From Manduca sexta (Eukaryota > Arthropoda > Insecta > Lepidoptera > Sphingidae): 64,000 bases of DNA. A program made the position numbers and the translations under genes. A model generated the notes under the pieces. The model did not search any database. It was given only the letters and a program-made list of their open reading frames with translations, and was not told the origin of the DNA. Numbering within the stretch: position 1 is the stretch's first letter; each line of letters begins with the position of its first letter. Below are positions 47,301-60,427 of this stretch, in pieces. The DNA lies in assembly GCF_014839805.1 (NCBI RefSeq), contig NC_051120.1, positions 6,200,001 to 6,264,000 of the forward strand, in the 5' to 3' direction.

Positions 47301-50300
47301 CGCGCTGGCTCTTTTGGAGTAGGTACAAGATGAATAAACTACACGAAGCTTATGAAGGTAATTGACATATTCAATTTGTATGCAAATATACGTGTTTCGT
47401 CTTATAGAATCATTGATTCGTGATAACCTTCATATTAATGTGTTAAAATAAAAAGTTGGCCAGTTCACCAAAAAATCACACAAACTATTGTCCGTTTAGA
47501 ACTCTAAATCGCGAAGTCACGCTTCACAATTTAAGTATATTGCTTTCGATGACGCATTTTAGATATAAAGGGTTTTTTTTTATAAACTAAGCCAGTATTT
47601 AGTTCATCATTATTGGGGTACGTCGCAATTCACAATTTGCGTTTCATTTTGAATCAACAGATTTTGAAATCTAAAACCAAATTTGAATCACTTATATGCA
47701 AAGTAAGCGTTCATATGAATGACTCTCCTTAGTGAAGGGGCCCGCCAAAAATAAAATAAATGAAAGGCAGTCGGGGGCCAACCTTAAATAAACCCCAAAG
47801 GATCTTAACATACTTTGATCCCATATTGTCCGAAGCTTGCTTGATGAAGCTTGAACAAGCACAAAGAACTATTAAAATTTGTTTCAAGGTCGAAAGACAC
47901 GATAATGGTCTGAAATGATGTACCTATACTTTGTCAGGTTTACTCGTTCATGTATAATTCTTTATAGAATTTTAGTAGTTAATTGGTTTTGTTATAGAAC
48001 TGAAAACCATGACCTATCCAAATGTAGGACAGTTATAAATTGTCTATGATAAGTTACATTACTAATTCAAACAAGATATCTTATCCTACTAAACTTAGAC
48101 CTTATCTAGAATAGTGTAAATCTTGAACTGCAGTTCAATTGCAATTAGTGTGAATCATGAACTCTAGTTTAATTACTGCTATGAAATCTAATACGAACTT
48201 AGAGTTTAGCTAGTAATTATTATCAATATCGACAGATTTAACTCGTTGTACTTATCATTACTAAAACTTATCTTCAACACATTATTAGCTATTTGTTTTA
48301 GCCCGTAATATTGTTGCTTAGGTATAACTCGTATTCGGGAGAAGTCATGCCTTCATGATTGTTATTTAAACAAAATTATACAGGTATATCTTCATATACC
48401 TGTATAATTTTGTTTAAATAACTGCAATAGGTTTTTGGGCTTTTCCATCTGAAGATACGCTTACAATATACTCTATCGTGACAATAAGAGATTTGCACGC
48501 AGATATGTTCAGGCGATATGGGCCGGTGTTCGCGGAGACCACGCCAGGAGGAGCCACCATAGTGTCGATAGCTGACCGGGAGGCGCTCGACGCGGTCCTA
48601 AAGGCACCAGCGAAGAGACCGTACCGTCCCCCTACCGAGATAGTACAGGTGTACCGCCGCAGCAGGCCGGATCGATACGCTTCCACAGGACTCGTTAATG
48701 AGTTAGTATTGATTTGTATTTTGAAGTGAATTGCACCTATCTTCGGTCGGCAATAAAATGGATATAAATAAAATGTACATGTTTAGGATTTGATTCGGTA
48801 TGAGAAACCATAAAAATTTGATGTCGACAATTTAAAAACATTATGTTTTTTTTGTCGTTACTTATGTTTACTTTTAACACATGTTTGAGTATTATTATTA
48901 TTGAGTATTATTTTATTTAAAAGTTAAGTCATTAGGCAATAGAAGGAATAGGTAGATCATTTACAATTTGACCTATTTGTTTGCTTGCACTAACTTCTAT
49001 GGCAAATCAGAAGATTAGTTTTGTCTCTACTCCCTTGACCTTTGAAAATGTGTAATTTTATACTATACCTACATTATAGTATAAAATTATACTTTTAAAG
49101 TACAATAATTTTAATTAAAAGATCGAAATCCTCATAAATATCGATGTGTCGCATTACGTGACAAATAAATATGAAATAATGTAGTATTGCGTTGAAATTC
49201 GTACCTACTTCATTTTTATGACTATTGAAATGGTGCAACTAAACCAGTAAACAACACTCAGAATAACAGATAAAAGTTTGTTTTTCCATATTGACGATCT
49301 TTAGGGCCATCATTCTCATAATGTAGGGTCAACTTGCCCTTCACAATGTTCTATATGTCATTTTTGTATTTAACTACGTATAGCACATCTTACAGACGTA
49401 TATAATACAAATATACAAATACGTATCGTATTATGTATAAACGAACCGAATTTATTTGTTACGAAATCTCGGGTAAGTTCTACATAGACGCAGGACTTGA
49501 AATTCGTAAATTTTTCTAAAGGGTGAATTACGGCTATGAAAAGAGATTACATGGGTGTTGGAAATTCATATTTGTCGAATTTTAGAGGATGTGAAGTTAG
49601 AAATAAAGAATGTTTTTGTAACATCTTAAAATTATTATGTTAGAGTAATACTTTCCACTGTCCAAACTGAGGGTGCTAATAATCCACTTTAAATTCATCA
49701 TGTCATAAAAATGTTGCGTGGCACCATAATAGTGTATTTTCGCAACGTTCTCTTATCTAACATATCTATTCATTCATAACAACAGCTTGACCTCGTGACT
49801 AAACGAAAATTAAGTACTTCTTGTGACCATTTAAAGGCCATGATGTTTTGACAAGCTTTTATATTTGCTGGTCACGTCGAATCTAGACATTACTGCGCGC
49901 CGAACTCTGCGCATAGTTTTTTATGGTTATAAACTTGGCACTTCCTGTCTGCTCTGTTGTAATCATTGATACGTGTTATTTGGAACTTACAGGTTTCGAT
50001 TATGAGGATATATATACTTGTGTTTGTATCTGCTGATATGATAATAAACTACAGAGTTATATTAACGTAAAGACACTACCGATATTTTAGAATTGTTCGC
50101 TAGATCATGCAGAAATTGTAAAGACTTTAGAATATTCGTAAAATTTTCCTGTATTTTATGTTCTTGTAATAATTTATTCATATTATCAGTGATCTAAAGA
50201 TTAAACACCTACTATCCACGCTTTATAAGAGATATGGACTTGAAATTGACTAGTTTATATTCTTATTTTGATTTTAATTCTTACAAGTTTATTTAGTCCC

Positions 50301-53300
50301 TTTATTCCATATTGTGATATTGAGCAATGCAACCATAGTTCGGCCGCTAACACAGTTTCCTTACATAATCTTTACCGTTACAGCCAACGTTATCTTAAGG
50401 CTTTGGTACCGTTGCATCTACTACAACTTATTAGCAACATTCTAATTCTACCAAAGAGTCGTTTCATGTTTCATTAAAGGTTTCATGTTTCTAAGGGCTG
50501 ATACTTCATTTATTTGATAAAAGTTACACATCAAATAAATTATACCTAACCTATGTCTTCTAATACTTGTTCTTATTTTCCGCATAGAACTTCATTTTTT
50601 TTTGTTTGTGTATATGTATACTAGTACAGTGATATATTTTTATTCTGTGAGTACCTTTCTTTATCATATGCTTGACAAATCGACCGTAAAATTAATAAAC
50701 GTAAATTTGTGTGAAACTAAGATACAAGTATAACTGTAGTTCATTTCACAGTGGGTGTCTTGGTATTTTTCAGACAAGGTGACAAATGGCTTCACCTGCG
50801 TCGTCATTTGACAGTTGAACTAACGAGTCCCAACACAATGCAGGGCTTCATGCCTGAACTGAACAGCATTTGTGAAGATTTCTTGGATTTGTTGCAGTCC
50901 AGTCGGCAAGCTAACGGCACTGTTCACGGCTTCGACCAGTTGACCAACAGAATGGGCTTAGAGTGTGAGTGATTGCATTTTTTTTACCTAAATTACAACG
51001 ATTTTATTAAAGTATTTTCCAGAATTAAAATAAACTACTTATTGTTTGTAAGTGACTTAACTACCAGTGGCGAAGGGTAAAAATTTTCAATAGCTAGGAA
51101 AAAAACTGTCTTAGGTCACCTATCGCGGCTAATTTAAAAGAAAACAAAAAGTAAGATAAATAAACCTAAACGGAATGCCGGTAGGAATCGGACTGTATGG
51201 ACGCTTTGCCACTGCTAACTACCTCTCTATATTCGATAAACTTCAGTAAGATGGCAAAAGTAATATAAAATCAATAATCCTTCAAACTCCTACGACGGTT
51301 TGCGCTAAATATAGTTTCAATTCAAACAAGACCATGCGCCTCGGCAGTTTTTTTAAATCCTCAATCTTTTTTCTACGCAAAAAGTGAACGTTATTTTTGT
51401 CAAACACACTTATCGTACAAACTGAGGCACATGAAGTAGATGTCCGCAGATAACAATGTTTGTGTGAACATCATATTTGGAACCGTTGCGTTGGGAAGCA
51501 AAGTTCTACGTGACTTCAGATAACGACAGTATACTTTCAATTAAACCGTTTTTATTTAATTCCGGTTGCTATTTATTGGCAGTGATGACAATTGTACCAA
51601 AGTATTTTATTTGGTCAAAAGAAAGATTTATCTGACACGTTGTAAACTTGCTCGTGTCAAGTAGACTCGTTTAAGTGGGTTACATGTAACTTTATAGTAC
51701 CACGCTTTTGTGTTGGAACGTAGCAAATTTTTCAGGAAAGTAGCCATATTGGAATTGGCATTTTGCAACTGGACTTCCATTAAAATTAGACAAAATAATC
51801 TGCTAATATTATAAATTTATTGCATGGATTTTAAGTTGGAATTCTGCCTAGTTTGATATTCTTTTTGGTGTAAAACAAATTGTATATAAAATCTCTGAAC
51901 CGTTTCAACTTTATAAAATGCAATATAAAGACATAAGTTCTAATTTACACAGTTCGGTTTTGACTCGTGCGTTTGAGCTTAATCTCTCATGAATTGCGTC
52001 GCACATAAAAATTGCTCTAAGAACTATGATAATTTTTATGTGATTACTATGTTTGATTACATTGCGGGATAAAAGTAATAAATGCGCTCGATTACAGACG
52101 ACAATCTCACAAAAATTGAAACGTAATCACATTTACATAGATAACAATTACAAAATCCGCGTGACTTCAAGTTCAAATAAGATTTACGTGTGGTATACGC
52201 ACTCATTATACTAGTTAGGTAATATAGCTGTATACAAACGCTTCATTAGAACCGTTGAAGCATATGATATGATAATATTGACAAGAAAATGGCGTGTTGT
52301 CCACGATAAGGGGCGGAATGTGGGTCAGATATCGTAGAAAATAGCGTTAGGCCGACGTACCCGCATGCGTTTGCAATTTGCAAGGAATGCAACGTTAGAT
52401 ACACATTGTGAAACCGTAGACGACAATGCTCTGAACACTGTGTTTGTATGGTGTTTACTGCATTCTGTATTGACGACTACGGAATGTGTAAAAATGAAAG
52501 GAAATACTAGTTTATAAATGTGTAACAGGCGTTAGGCTGTATTGAATGTTTACTTTTTGAGAAAAATTCTGAGCGTAATATTTTTTTTTATTAACAAGTT
52601 CACAAAATGTCTTCATGACTTCTTTTGCTATTTGTCTGTAAATTTATATTGGAATATTATTATGAAGCCACAATATTTCTGGTGTTCATGAAATGATTGT
52701 CACCGTTTGTTGTTTAGTTTATCAGATGTTTGCATGCGCAATTTCCTTTTCATACATGACATAATGAAATTACAATAACTTTCTCTAGGACAACGTCAAA
52801 TTGAAATTAATTTATTATTATTAGATGTATTTTATAGGGGTTCCTGATTTACTTAGTGACATAGAGATAGCTTTGATAAATTTGTGATATATATAATATA
52901 ATCTTATATAGAAACACGTTTGTGATCTAAAAATTTTACTTTATTGAACTGGTAGAGCACTTCCGGGAACTTCATTGGCCTAATATTAAACGTAGATAAA
53001 ATTATGACACTTGTATCCCACAGGGGTATACATAGACTATGAATTAACACACAAGTAAAACAAAGTAAATTAATTAAGTTCCTTGTAAATTTTCAAATAA
53101 ATTTTATTCGACGTTATCGTATTTAAATGCTATTGTTTGATGACCATTTATTTGGGCGCATGGAATAGAGAGTGGCTTATTTGGTCGGCTTATACATTTA
53201 TATTAAGAGTAGCAGATATAAGTTATAGTTGAAAATAGTGAGGTAGTTGATTCGAATTCGCACTAGAGCATATTTGTACGAGACGAACATGTTGGGCTTC

Positions 53301-56300
53301 TACCTAACCATAGGTCATGATATAGGTGTATATTTTATCATGCCTTGTTATATAATTGGATTTTTGTCTATCACGAGGCAACTTGCAGTTTTCCTGTTCC
53401 TCGTCGCTCTATTCTGGTTTGATTTTTGTCGAAATATACCTACTTATACATTAACTGTTGAACAAAGCATCCATTGTTAACAGTTTTTGCATTGAACGTG
53501 TTATTTAAGATACCTAGTTACTTATTTAGGTGCCTTTAATGTAAATTTTATACCTGACGAGTAAATTATGATTTCGCTTGCATAAAATATCTTATGAAAT
53601 TTGACCGGAATACACAATAACACGGTGTAAATAGGGATAACAATAGCCTATACGTTAATCAAGGACTTGAACTCTGTATGTTAAATTCAATTAAAATCGG
53701 TTTCCGCGTTTACTTCTAAGTTTTGACAAACATCAAAACATCTTCCCAAACTTTCGCATGTCGCAGGATTGAAAATTGTTCATGTACATAATTAACGTTA
53801 CTTTTCGAGATAAATAATTAAAAATGATTTCGTATAGCAGTATAAGTAACCAACACACAGATTATTGTTATTATTAAATACATGAAACCAGTTCCACAAA
53901 CTGCACTGTAAAAAATATTATAAAGTCCATTGCACACTACGGTAATCATTCTTGTATCAGAAGCTCCAAAAATATATCGGCTTTATCTCAGTACTTAGTG
54001 ACGCTGCCTCTCCGTTTTATAATCGAGCGCTTATGCGACGTGATAAGCGTTCCGATGCGACTACGAGAGTTGGGAATGTGTCCTTGCACTTATAAGCTTA
54101 AAGGGTTATCTTTGAATGTTATTACATTAACGCAGGTCAATTGGGCATTCATTTATTATCCCTGAACGAAAGTACTGTTTAAGTACCGTTTAATGCATTA
54201 TGTACCTAAATACTTGGAAATTTTGGTTCTCTTTTTAATGTGTTATTGCTTTAAGGAGTGGAGATTGTACAGCGTAATGTTTGTGCACGATATCTTAAAA
54301 GTATTTATAAATGTTATCTCTAAAGTACCGTTTATTTTAAGAAAGCTCTTTATAAGGCATATTTTTGAAAGTATAGCGATTTACATTTAAGTATATTATA
54401 GTATCACGATTTAAGCCCTTTAGTGAGCATTATGAATATAAATAAATGTTGTTTAGCGGTATGTGGGCTGATGCTCGGTTCGAGATTGGGTTTCCTGGAG
54501 CGGCGCATGTCGGGTCGCGCCGCTACCCTCGCTGCCGCGGTGAAGACGCACTTCCGAGCCCAGAGGGACTCCTACTACGGGGCGCCTTTATGGAAATTCG
54601 CACCTACCACACTGTACAAAACATTCGTCAGAAGCGAGGAGACTATACACACGTGAGTCATAAATACTTCAGTTTTGACACCCTCTCCCCTTATATACTT
54701 ATTTCTGTCATTTTAATGAAAGTCGGAAATAGTCTGATATTGCGAATGTGTGAACAGTGATTTTTTACCTCCAGATGAAGATGTCTAAAGCCCTTCTGTT
54801 ATCAAGAAACTACGATCTTCTAGTTATAATAGATTTATCAAATAAACAAGACGCACGAAGAAACTTGTACTACGTAAACACATTAAACTCAAAAAAATGT
54901 GCTGCGCAGTAATATTGTTAACATTGGAAGAGATATATTGTATATTATCTATTTGAAAGCAATAAGTAATAATAATAATTAATTTGCCATGCAATATGGG
55001 CAGGGTAGTATCCGAGCTGATGGAAGAGGCCAAGGCGCGTACAAACGGTTCGGCCAAAGATGACGGCATGCAGGAAATCTTTCTGAGAATACTGGAAAAT
55101 CCAGCTCTAGACATGCGAGACAAGAAGGCCGCTGTTATTGATTTCATCACTGCTGGCATAGAAACGGTAATTCAATTGTTTTATTTGGCAACTTTATAAA
55201 TGGACTCATTAATTATGTACTGCAAGTAATTATACTGTTTTTATTAGAACACTTATCTATATGTCAGGTATTTTGTGTTTTTTTTTGGTATGGCGAAGTG
55301 TCTACACTGCACTTGATAATATTAATTATTGGATAGTTTCAAATTCAAATATAATATAGATCGACAAGTGAAGTTGTGTCCTATCATGATCGCCACGTCT
55401 GTCTGGCATATTTTGCTAATTGCCGGCTGGACTTATTGGAGACACAGTCTTACTGCGAACCTAATAAATTGATATAATTATAGCATTTGAATATGACAAA
55501 ATGATATCAACATTTATTTGTGTTCACAGTTAGCAAACAGCCTAGTATTCCTGCTATACTTGCTAAGCGGCAGGCCGGACTGGCAACACACGATTCGTTC
55601 CGAGCTCCCTTCATGTTCGCGACTGAGCGCGGATGATTTGTCGGCGGCGCCGTCGGTGCGGGCCGCCATTAACGAAGCCTTCAGATTGCTGCCCACCGCG
55701 CCGTTTCTAGCCAGATTATTAGACACTCCTATGACGCTCGGTGGACACAAATTGCCAGCCGGGGTAAATATAGCAATTAAATCTTTTGTAATGTTTTTAC
55801 TGTAAGCCTGGCCAATTTCTCTTCGATGAATTTGTGGATAAAATTATTTTTATGCATTGATATACTTATCGCAGTTTTATTAGTTACAATAAATGGTTTA
55901 GCATCGAATTTTGTACAGATGCAACGATTGCTATATTTTCGTAAAATGTCTACATACCACGTGTCGTAGCTATTTTAAGTATGCTGTATGATAATAAATA
56001 ATAAATAGCGATTGCACAATGCAGAATGTTGGCTCCTGGTTGGGTCCGCGCTACTGTTAAGACCGCCACTGTGTGACTGGGATATTGGGGGGTCATGTTA
56101 TACATGAGCCCCTGATTTCCTAGCTACCCCACTATGCACCTTGTATTTGTATACAGCAGCGGCGAAAGGTGAAATTTTTCTAAAGGGAACCCGACACAAC
56201 ATATAGGTACTAATATACATGAATGCGGTCTCCAAATCCTTTTAATGATAATTTGATTTTACATAAATTCTACATAAAGGCAAGCCGACAGGAATCGGGT

Positions 56301-58300
56301 AATATGGACCCTTCGCCACTGGTATACAGTATGATTGTACGCACAAATTGATTCTAATAATTGTCGGGCAGACGTTTGTACTGGCCCACACGGGCGCCGC
56401 GTGCCGCCGCGAGGAGAACTTCTGGCGCGCGCACGAGTTCCTCCCGGAGCGGTGGAGCAGCTCGCGCCAGCCGCACGCCGCCTCACTAGTGGCGCCCTTC
56501 GGCCGCGGCCGCAGGATGTGTCCCGGCAAGAGGTTCGTCGAACTTGAACTGCATCTACTGTTAGCCAAGGTAACATCAATTTGCTTCTTAATTTGTCGTA
56601 AGATTGTCCACTGTGTTAAGATCCACTCGAATAGCAACCCTACACGAAACCCGCCATAATGGTCCATCTATGTCCTGGATCAATGTGTGGTTTTGAACAG
56701 GCCGACGTAACTGTGTCAACTAGCGAGGTATAATCATCTGTCGGCAGTCGATACTCTTAACGCCATTCCATTTACCATTAGATGCATTGGAGTTACATTA
56801 CCATGCCCGTAAAGAACAAAAAGTTGGATGAAAGTAGTGATTATTAAGTAAGTGTGAAGTTGAAGAAATCTGAAATTTTAAGTCATTTTTTACTTGGATC
56901 AGTCGTCGGGTCTATTGAATACCAAATTCCAAAAATCGTACATGAAGCTTATGGTTACTGAAGGTAACGAATTATATCATTCATCTTACTAATTTCAGAA
57001 AAAAATATAAGTGTTTGAGCACCCAAAGCTGCATTTAAGAGATCAAATTTTAGATCCATTTAAGAAAACACGTGGCATCATTATGACATAAAAAAATCAC
57101 AAACAAATAATCCACATTACTAAAGGTAGATTTGATCGCGGCCATAATAAAATCCGAGCTCGTAAAAAAGATGTTTTTATGGAGCTTACACTCGGCGGGA
57201 TGATCTGATGTCATACACGTCAGTTTAAGACTTCACAGCTAAAAATAGAACAATCGACACAAAATAACAAAAACAGATGATAATGGGCGAACAAAACAAA
57301 ATGCACTCGACTTACATAATATTGCATTGATACTGCGCTAAAGTGCTTGGATTTTATGACATGTTTATTACCAAAATAAATTTATGGTTGAAAGCTCGTG
57401 TAGTTAATTGACGAAGATGTATAAGACAAAACCAAAATTCGCATAAATTAAATTTAATGATCTTGGAGAAAATATCCGAAATTTACACATTCGCCTACTC
57501 CTTTTATAAACAATGGGGTAAGCAGAGGTGTAACTAATGAACCCACTTTCCGCCATGTGTTATGTGATAGGATTCGAGTCCATGGCCATATCGGGTACAA
57601 ATTCCATATACCAGGCTAATATTAGTAACAAAAAACTACATCACTCTGCTGGACTCGGGAATCGAACTCGAAGCTTCGGCAGGGTAGGGTCCGAAGACAA
57701 GACGTCTTGTTAACGTTATTTAATCATCATTTTATTGTTTTTCATTTGCGTTAACTATTGTAGAAAGGCGTCTTCCACGGTCTAAATTTCACGTGACCAA
57801 CATTATTTTTACTTTTTGTTGTACATATTACTCACGACTTAAATTTTTTTTTCTAAAATTATTTTATGTACGGACACGGAAATCTATCATTTCATTATAT
57901 GTAAATGTTTGTGCTATTCTAAGTCAGGTGTAAGTCGGTAAAATATGTTTCGAATTCAAATCCGATTGCGTAGATCAAATATCATCAATGAATTTTGCCT
58001 AGCAACATATACGGGGAGGAACAGCGATTAGCGTTTTTTAACATCGTGGCGCAGAAACGGATTAAGATAAGAATATTGTTTATGGGGATTATCAGGATGA
58101 GGATAACCTACAGCGCAACCCCTAGATAGGAAGAAATATGTGTTAACGTAGAGACGACTAATACGTTTTGAAACTGTCAATCTTTTTTGTTACAGATAAT
58201 GCAAAGATGGCGAGTGGAGTTCGACGGCGAGTTAGACGTCCAGTTCGATTTCTTACTGTCACCAAAGTCCCCCGTCACGCTGCGCCTCGTTGAGTGGTAG
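32341..58300 (+). CDS. shd: Ecdysone 20-monooxygenase, CYP314A1 (Shade)
   Basis: Nine exons: 32341-32391, 47144-47357, 48491-48701, 50774-50964, 54457-54652, 55004-55166, 55530-55763, 56372-56569, 58196-58300. All phases agree, giving about 520 residues, normal for this family. Exon 2 has a hydrophobic anchor and the proline hinge LPGPQPLPFLGT. Shade-diagnostic segments are RYKMNKLHEAYEDL, RPPTEI with RSRPDRYAS and GLVNEQG, and RDKKAAVIDFITAGIET (I-helix AGIET). The K-helix ExxR is EAFR, and the heme-binding loop is PFGRGRRMCPGKRFVE with the axial cysteine. The enzyme hydroxylates ecdysone at C20 to the active moulting hormone 20-hydroxyecdysone, in mitochondria and/or ER. The acceptor of exon 3 (AATAAGAG) has a weak pyrimidine tract. 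A TATA/initiator pair precedes exon 1; the first intron is 14.8 kb. The first exon is inferred from phase, donor and promoter. Confidence 0.9.
35740..35960. promoter_or_regulatory. GC/CpG-rich patch in shade intron 1
   Basis: Unlike its AT-rich surroundings, this segment is GC-rich with many CpG (e.g. GACCGGGACCGGTCGGCC) and repeats of CTCTCGCCCT. An open frame crosses it on the minus strand, but I see no protein family. Candidate enhancer or alternative promoter; inference from composition only. Confidence 0.3.
42765..42965. promoter_or_regulatory. Second GC/CpG-rich patch in shade intron 1
   Basis: Contains GGTCGGCCGGCCGTTGACG and GCGCGCGCGC and the palindrome CGTTACGTAACG. GC-rich against an AT-rich background. 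Candidate regulatory island; composition is the only evidence. Confidence 0.3.
46890..47075 (+). mobile_element. SINE remnant before shade exon 2
   Basis: A tRNA-like head (TGCCTAAGTGGTTTAG, box-B-like CGGGTTTAGTCTCC) and a body with TCGGAATCTGGAATTACC, ending about 70 bases upstream of exon 2 of shade. Degraded. Confidence 0.5.
48361..48422. repeat. Perfect 29-bp-stem hairpin in shade intron 2
   Basis: 48361-48389 and 48394-48422 are exact reverse complements around a 4-base loop, CTTC. It ends 68 bases before exon 3. Stem core ATTATACAGGTATAT. Perfect pairing suggests a recent origin. Confidence 0.9.
48702..50773 (+). other. Third intron of shade
   Basis: 2.1 kb of AT-rich sequence between exons 3 and 4, with no recognised element. 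Confidence 0.5.
50965..54456 (+). other. Fourth intron of shade
   Basis: 3.5 kb of AT-rich sequence with a hAT-like MITE at 51065-51214 and otherwise no recognised gene or element. Confidence 0.5.
51065..51214. mobile_element. hAT-like MITE in shade intron 4
   Basis: A 150-bp element with ends CAGTGGCGAAGGGT and (minus strand) CAGTGGCAAAGCGT, flanked by TTAACTAC (51057-51064) and CTAACTAC (51215-51222), seven of eight matching. Interior shared with the copy at 56157 (e.g. GGTAGGAATCGG / CGACAGGAATCGG). Confidence 0.8.
56157..56321. mobile_element. hAT-like MITE in shade intron 7
   Basis: A 165-bp element with ends CAGCGGCGAAAGGT and (minus strand) CAGTGGCGAAGGGT, flanked by a perfect 8-bp duplication GTATACAG (56149-56156 and 56322-56329). 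It ends 50 bases upstream of exon 8. Same family as 51065-51214. Confidence 0.85.
57505..57700 (-). mobile_element. tRNA-derived SINE in shade intron 8
   Basis: On the minus strand: box-B-like GAGTTCGATTCCCGAG and a body matching that of the SINE at 29910-30172 (GTACCCGATATGGCCATG, AGTTACACCTCTGCTTACCC). Diverged by point changes. Confidence 0.7.
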
Positions 58301-60427
58301 AAGTTCACATATCGTACGCACCCGTTCCTATCCATCAGCGCTTATTAGTTTAGCATACATATAAATGTTGTACTGTAATCAGTTACTTAAAAGTTTATGC
58401 TGCATTTATACCCTTAAGTAATATCTGATACACATTAATTTAACTATGTTTATGCTTTCATATCGTCGAAGTTTTGTTTTAAGTCATATGTTATGAATTT
58501 ATTGCTCAAATCGTTAAATAATTACACTATGTTTTGTAATAACTTACCTACATAGTTTATATATTATTATTGATACAACTAACATATTTTTATATGGAGA
58601 ATAGTGCAACGAATCAAAGCAGGCGTTTTAAATATATACAAAATTAATATTTTTTGTATTGAATGAATCGGAATTACATTACAGGGTATTGGCGGACTTG
58701 CTCAAACTGTGCACTGCTTCGTTGTTCAGGAATAAATGTTCACAAATTATTATATAAGATGGTATATTGTACGTTAATATTTACATAGTATACCGAACTA
58801 GCGTATAGCTCCACGATTATAAAATATGGCTGTGTTAATATCAAAAAACATATTTATATGAATGTTATAACCGTGAATACCTCTTGTTATAAGACTGCAT
58901 ATTGCCAGCGCACGCATTTGTCAGGAATTTAACATAATATTTATACGTAAGTTAGCATTTACAAATAGAAGATGCACCGGGAAGAAGCAACATCGTCATC
59001 TAAGAGAATGATTTACGATTTCTGCGGGCTCGGGCTAATAAAATTAGGATCACCCGTGAAACCTGTTAGTCGACCGAAAAAAATGTCGCATTGTGCGCTG
59101 GGGCAAACTGGAAATTTGTAGGGATGTCGAAACCGCGTCCCGGCCACACCCGGCGCCCCTGCTCTCCGGCTTCAATCCGTGCCGTCAAATTTGTTAATCC
59201 AGTTCTCATTGCATGGAGAAGCCACAGTGGAAAGGCGTAGCAAAAGGCTTGGCCTTGGAAATCAACCAGTGATCTTTTTTAACCAGTGAAATACACCCTA
59301 GACGTTATTTTATTTAAACTGTTATGGATTTTTTGATCGGTCAATGTTTACTTTCACTGGCATAGATTATTTGACGTCAGAAATACGTCTGATTCGGCCA
59401 CTTTTGACCAGAGAAATCATTCCATAGTGATTAAGTTTATGAATTAGATTATAATAAGTGCAGCTTCTTCTATTTATATTCATTTGAGTATAATTATTTA
59501 GAATTCCTTTAATTTGCGATGTTGACATTACTTTTTTAAGGGAGTCGATCGTTCCATGATTGTTAGCTTTTTATTTGATATTTTGTTAATCACCTTGTAT
59601 AGCGTACATATTGTTATAAATATATAATTTTTGTAATGGTAATGAAGTAAAATACGAATGAATAAAAATATTAAAGTATATTAACATTTGTTATCATTAT
59701 TACATTTTCCCGCATCTCTAAATTACTACATGATTAACTAGGGCAGAAATGTTCTAGGTTTTATTTCCTTTTCAACAGAAATTAGGCAAATATACAAAAA
59801 CTAAAGAACCATATAAGCCGTTTGTTCTAACAGCCAACAAGATTAGGTAATATATAATATAAAAAAAAAATATGAGACAATACAAAGAAATAGGTTCATA
59901 CACTTGTGTTTGCTGTACCTTGTAAATACTTTTGAAATTGTTCTAAAAAACATATAGTTGAATGAACTAGGTAATTCTTGTTTTTCTGAAACTAACAATT
60001 TATTACTGGGTAAAATTATTACTTTGGAAAGAGTTTATGATTTAAAAAAAGAAGAGCACTGACGTCCTTATCATTTAAATGAGTAAACAATGACAGACAA
60101 TATTACGAGCTTAAAATATTATTTGAAGTAGGCGCCAAATTCTCTAGTCGCTTCGAACGGGCACGTTCAAATTATGTGGTCGTGTTTGTTCGAGAATTAT
60201 TCAAGACAAATAAAAAACACGATAAATAATAAAAAAAAATGTTCGCGATAGTGTACTGAGGTTAGTGTGATTAAATGTGGTTGATAAAAGTAATATATAA
60301 ATAAATATAACACGATGTGAGCGTAATAAAAACTGAACGTATCTCTCTCGCGTGTACAGTAGCCACTTGAAGTTTATCAAGCAGTCAATTTTTAACCTTT
60401 ATCAATACACTTAGCTCCAGTATCAAA
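58301..60427. other. Shade 3' region and shade/HYI intergenic region
   Basis: Contains the 3' untranslated region of shade and the promoter of the HYI-like gene. AATAAA occurs at 58731, again near 59037 and near 59660; which is used cannot be told from sequence. No other gene seen. Confidence 0.5.
58731..58736 (+). terminator. Candidate polyadenylation signal of shade
   Basis: AATAAA about 430 bases after the stop codon at 58300; it is the first canonical hexamer I found downstream. Confidence 0.45.

Noticed and set aside
47884..47892. FTZ-F1 binding-site match TCAAGGTCG in shade intron 2
   Set aside because: It fits the degenerate consensus YCAAGGYCR, but several chance matches are expected in 64 kb and nothing else supports it.
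56242..56667. Long open frames on the minus strand at 56.2-56.7 kb
   Set aside because: Antisense shadows of the GC-rich shade exon 8 that carries the heme-binding motif.
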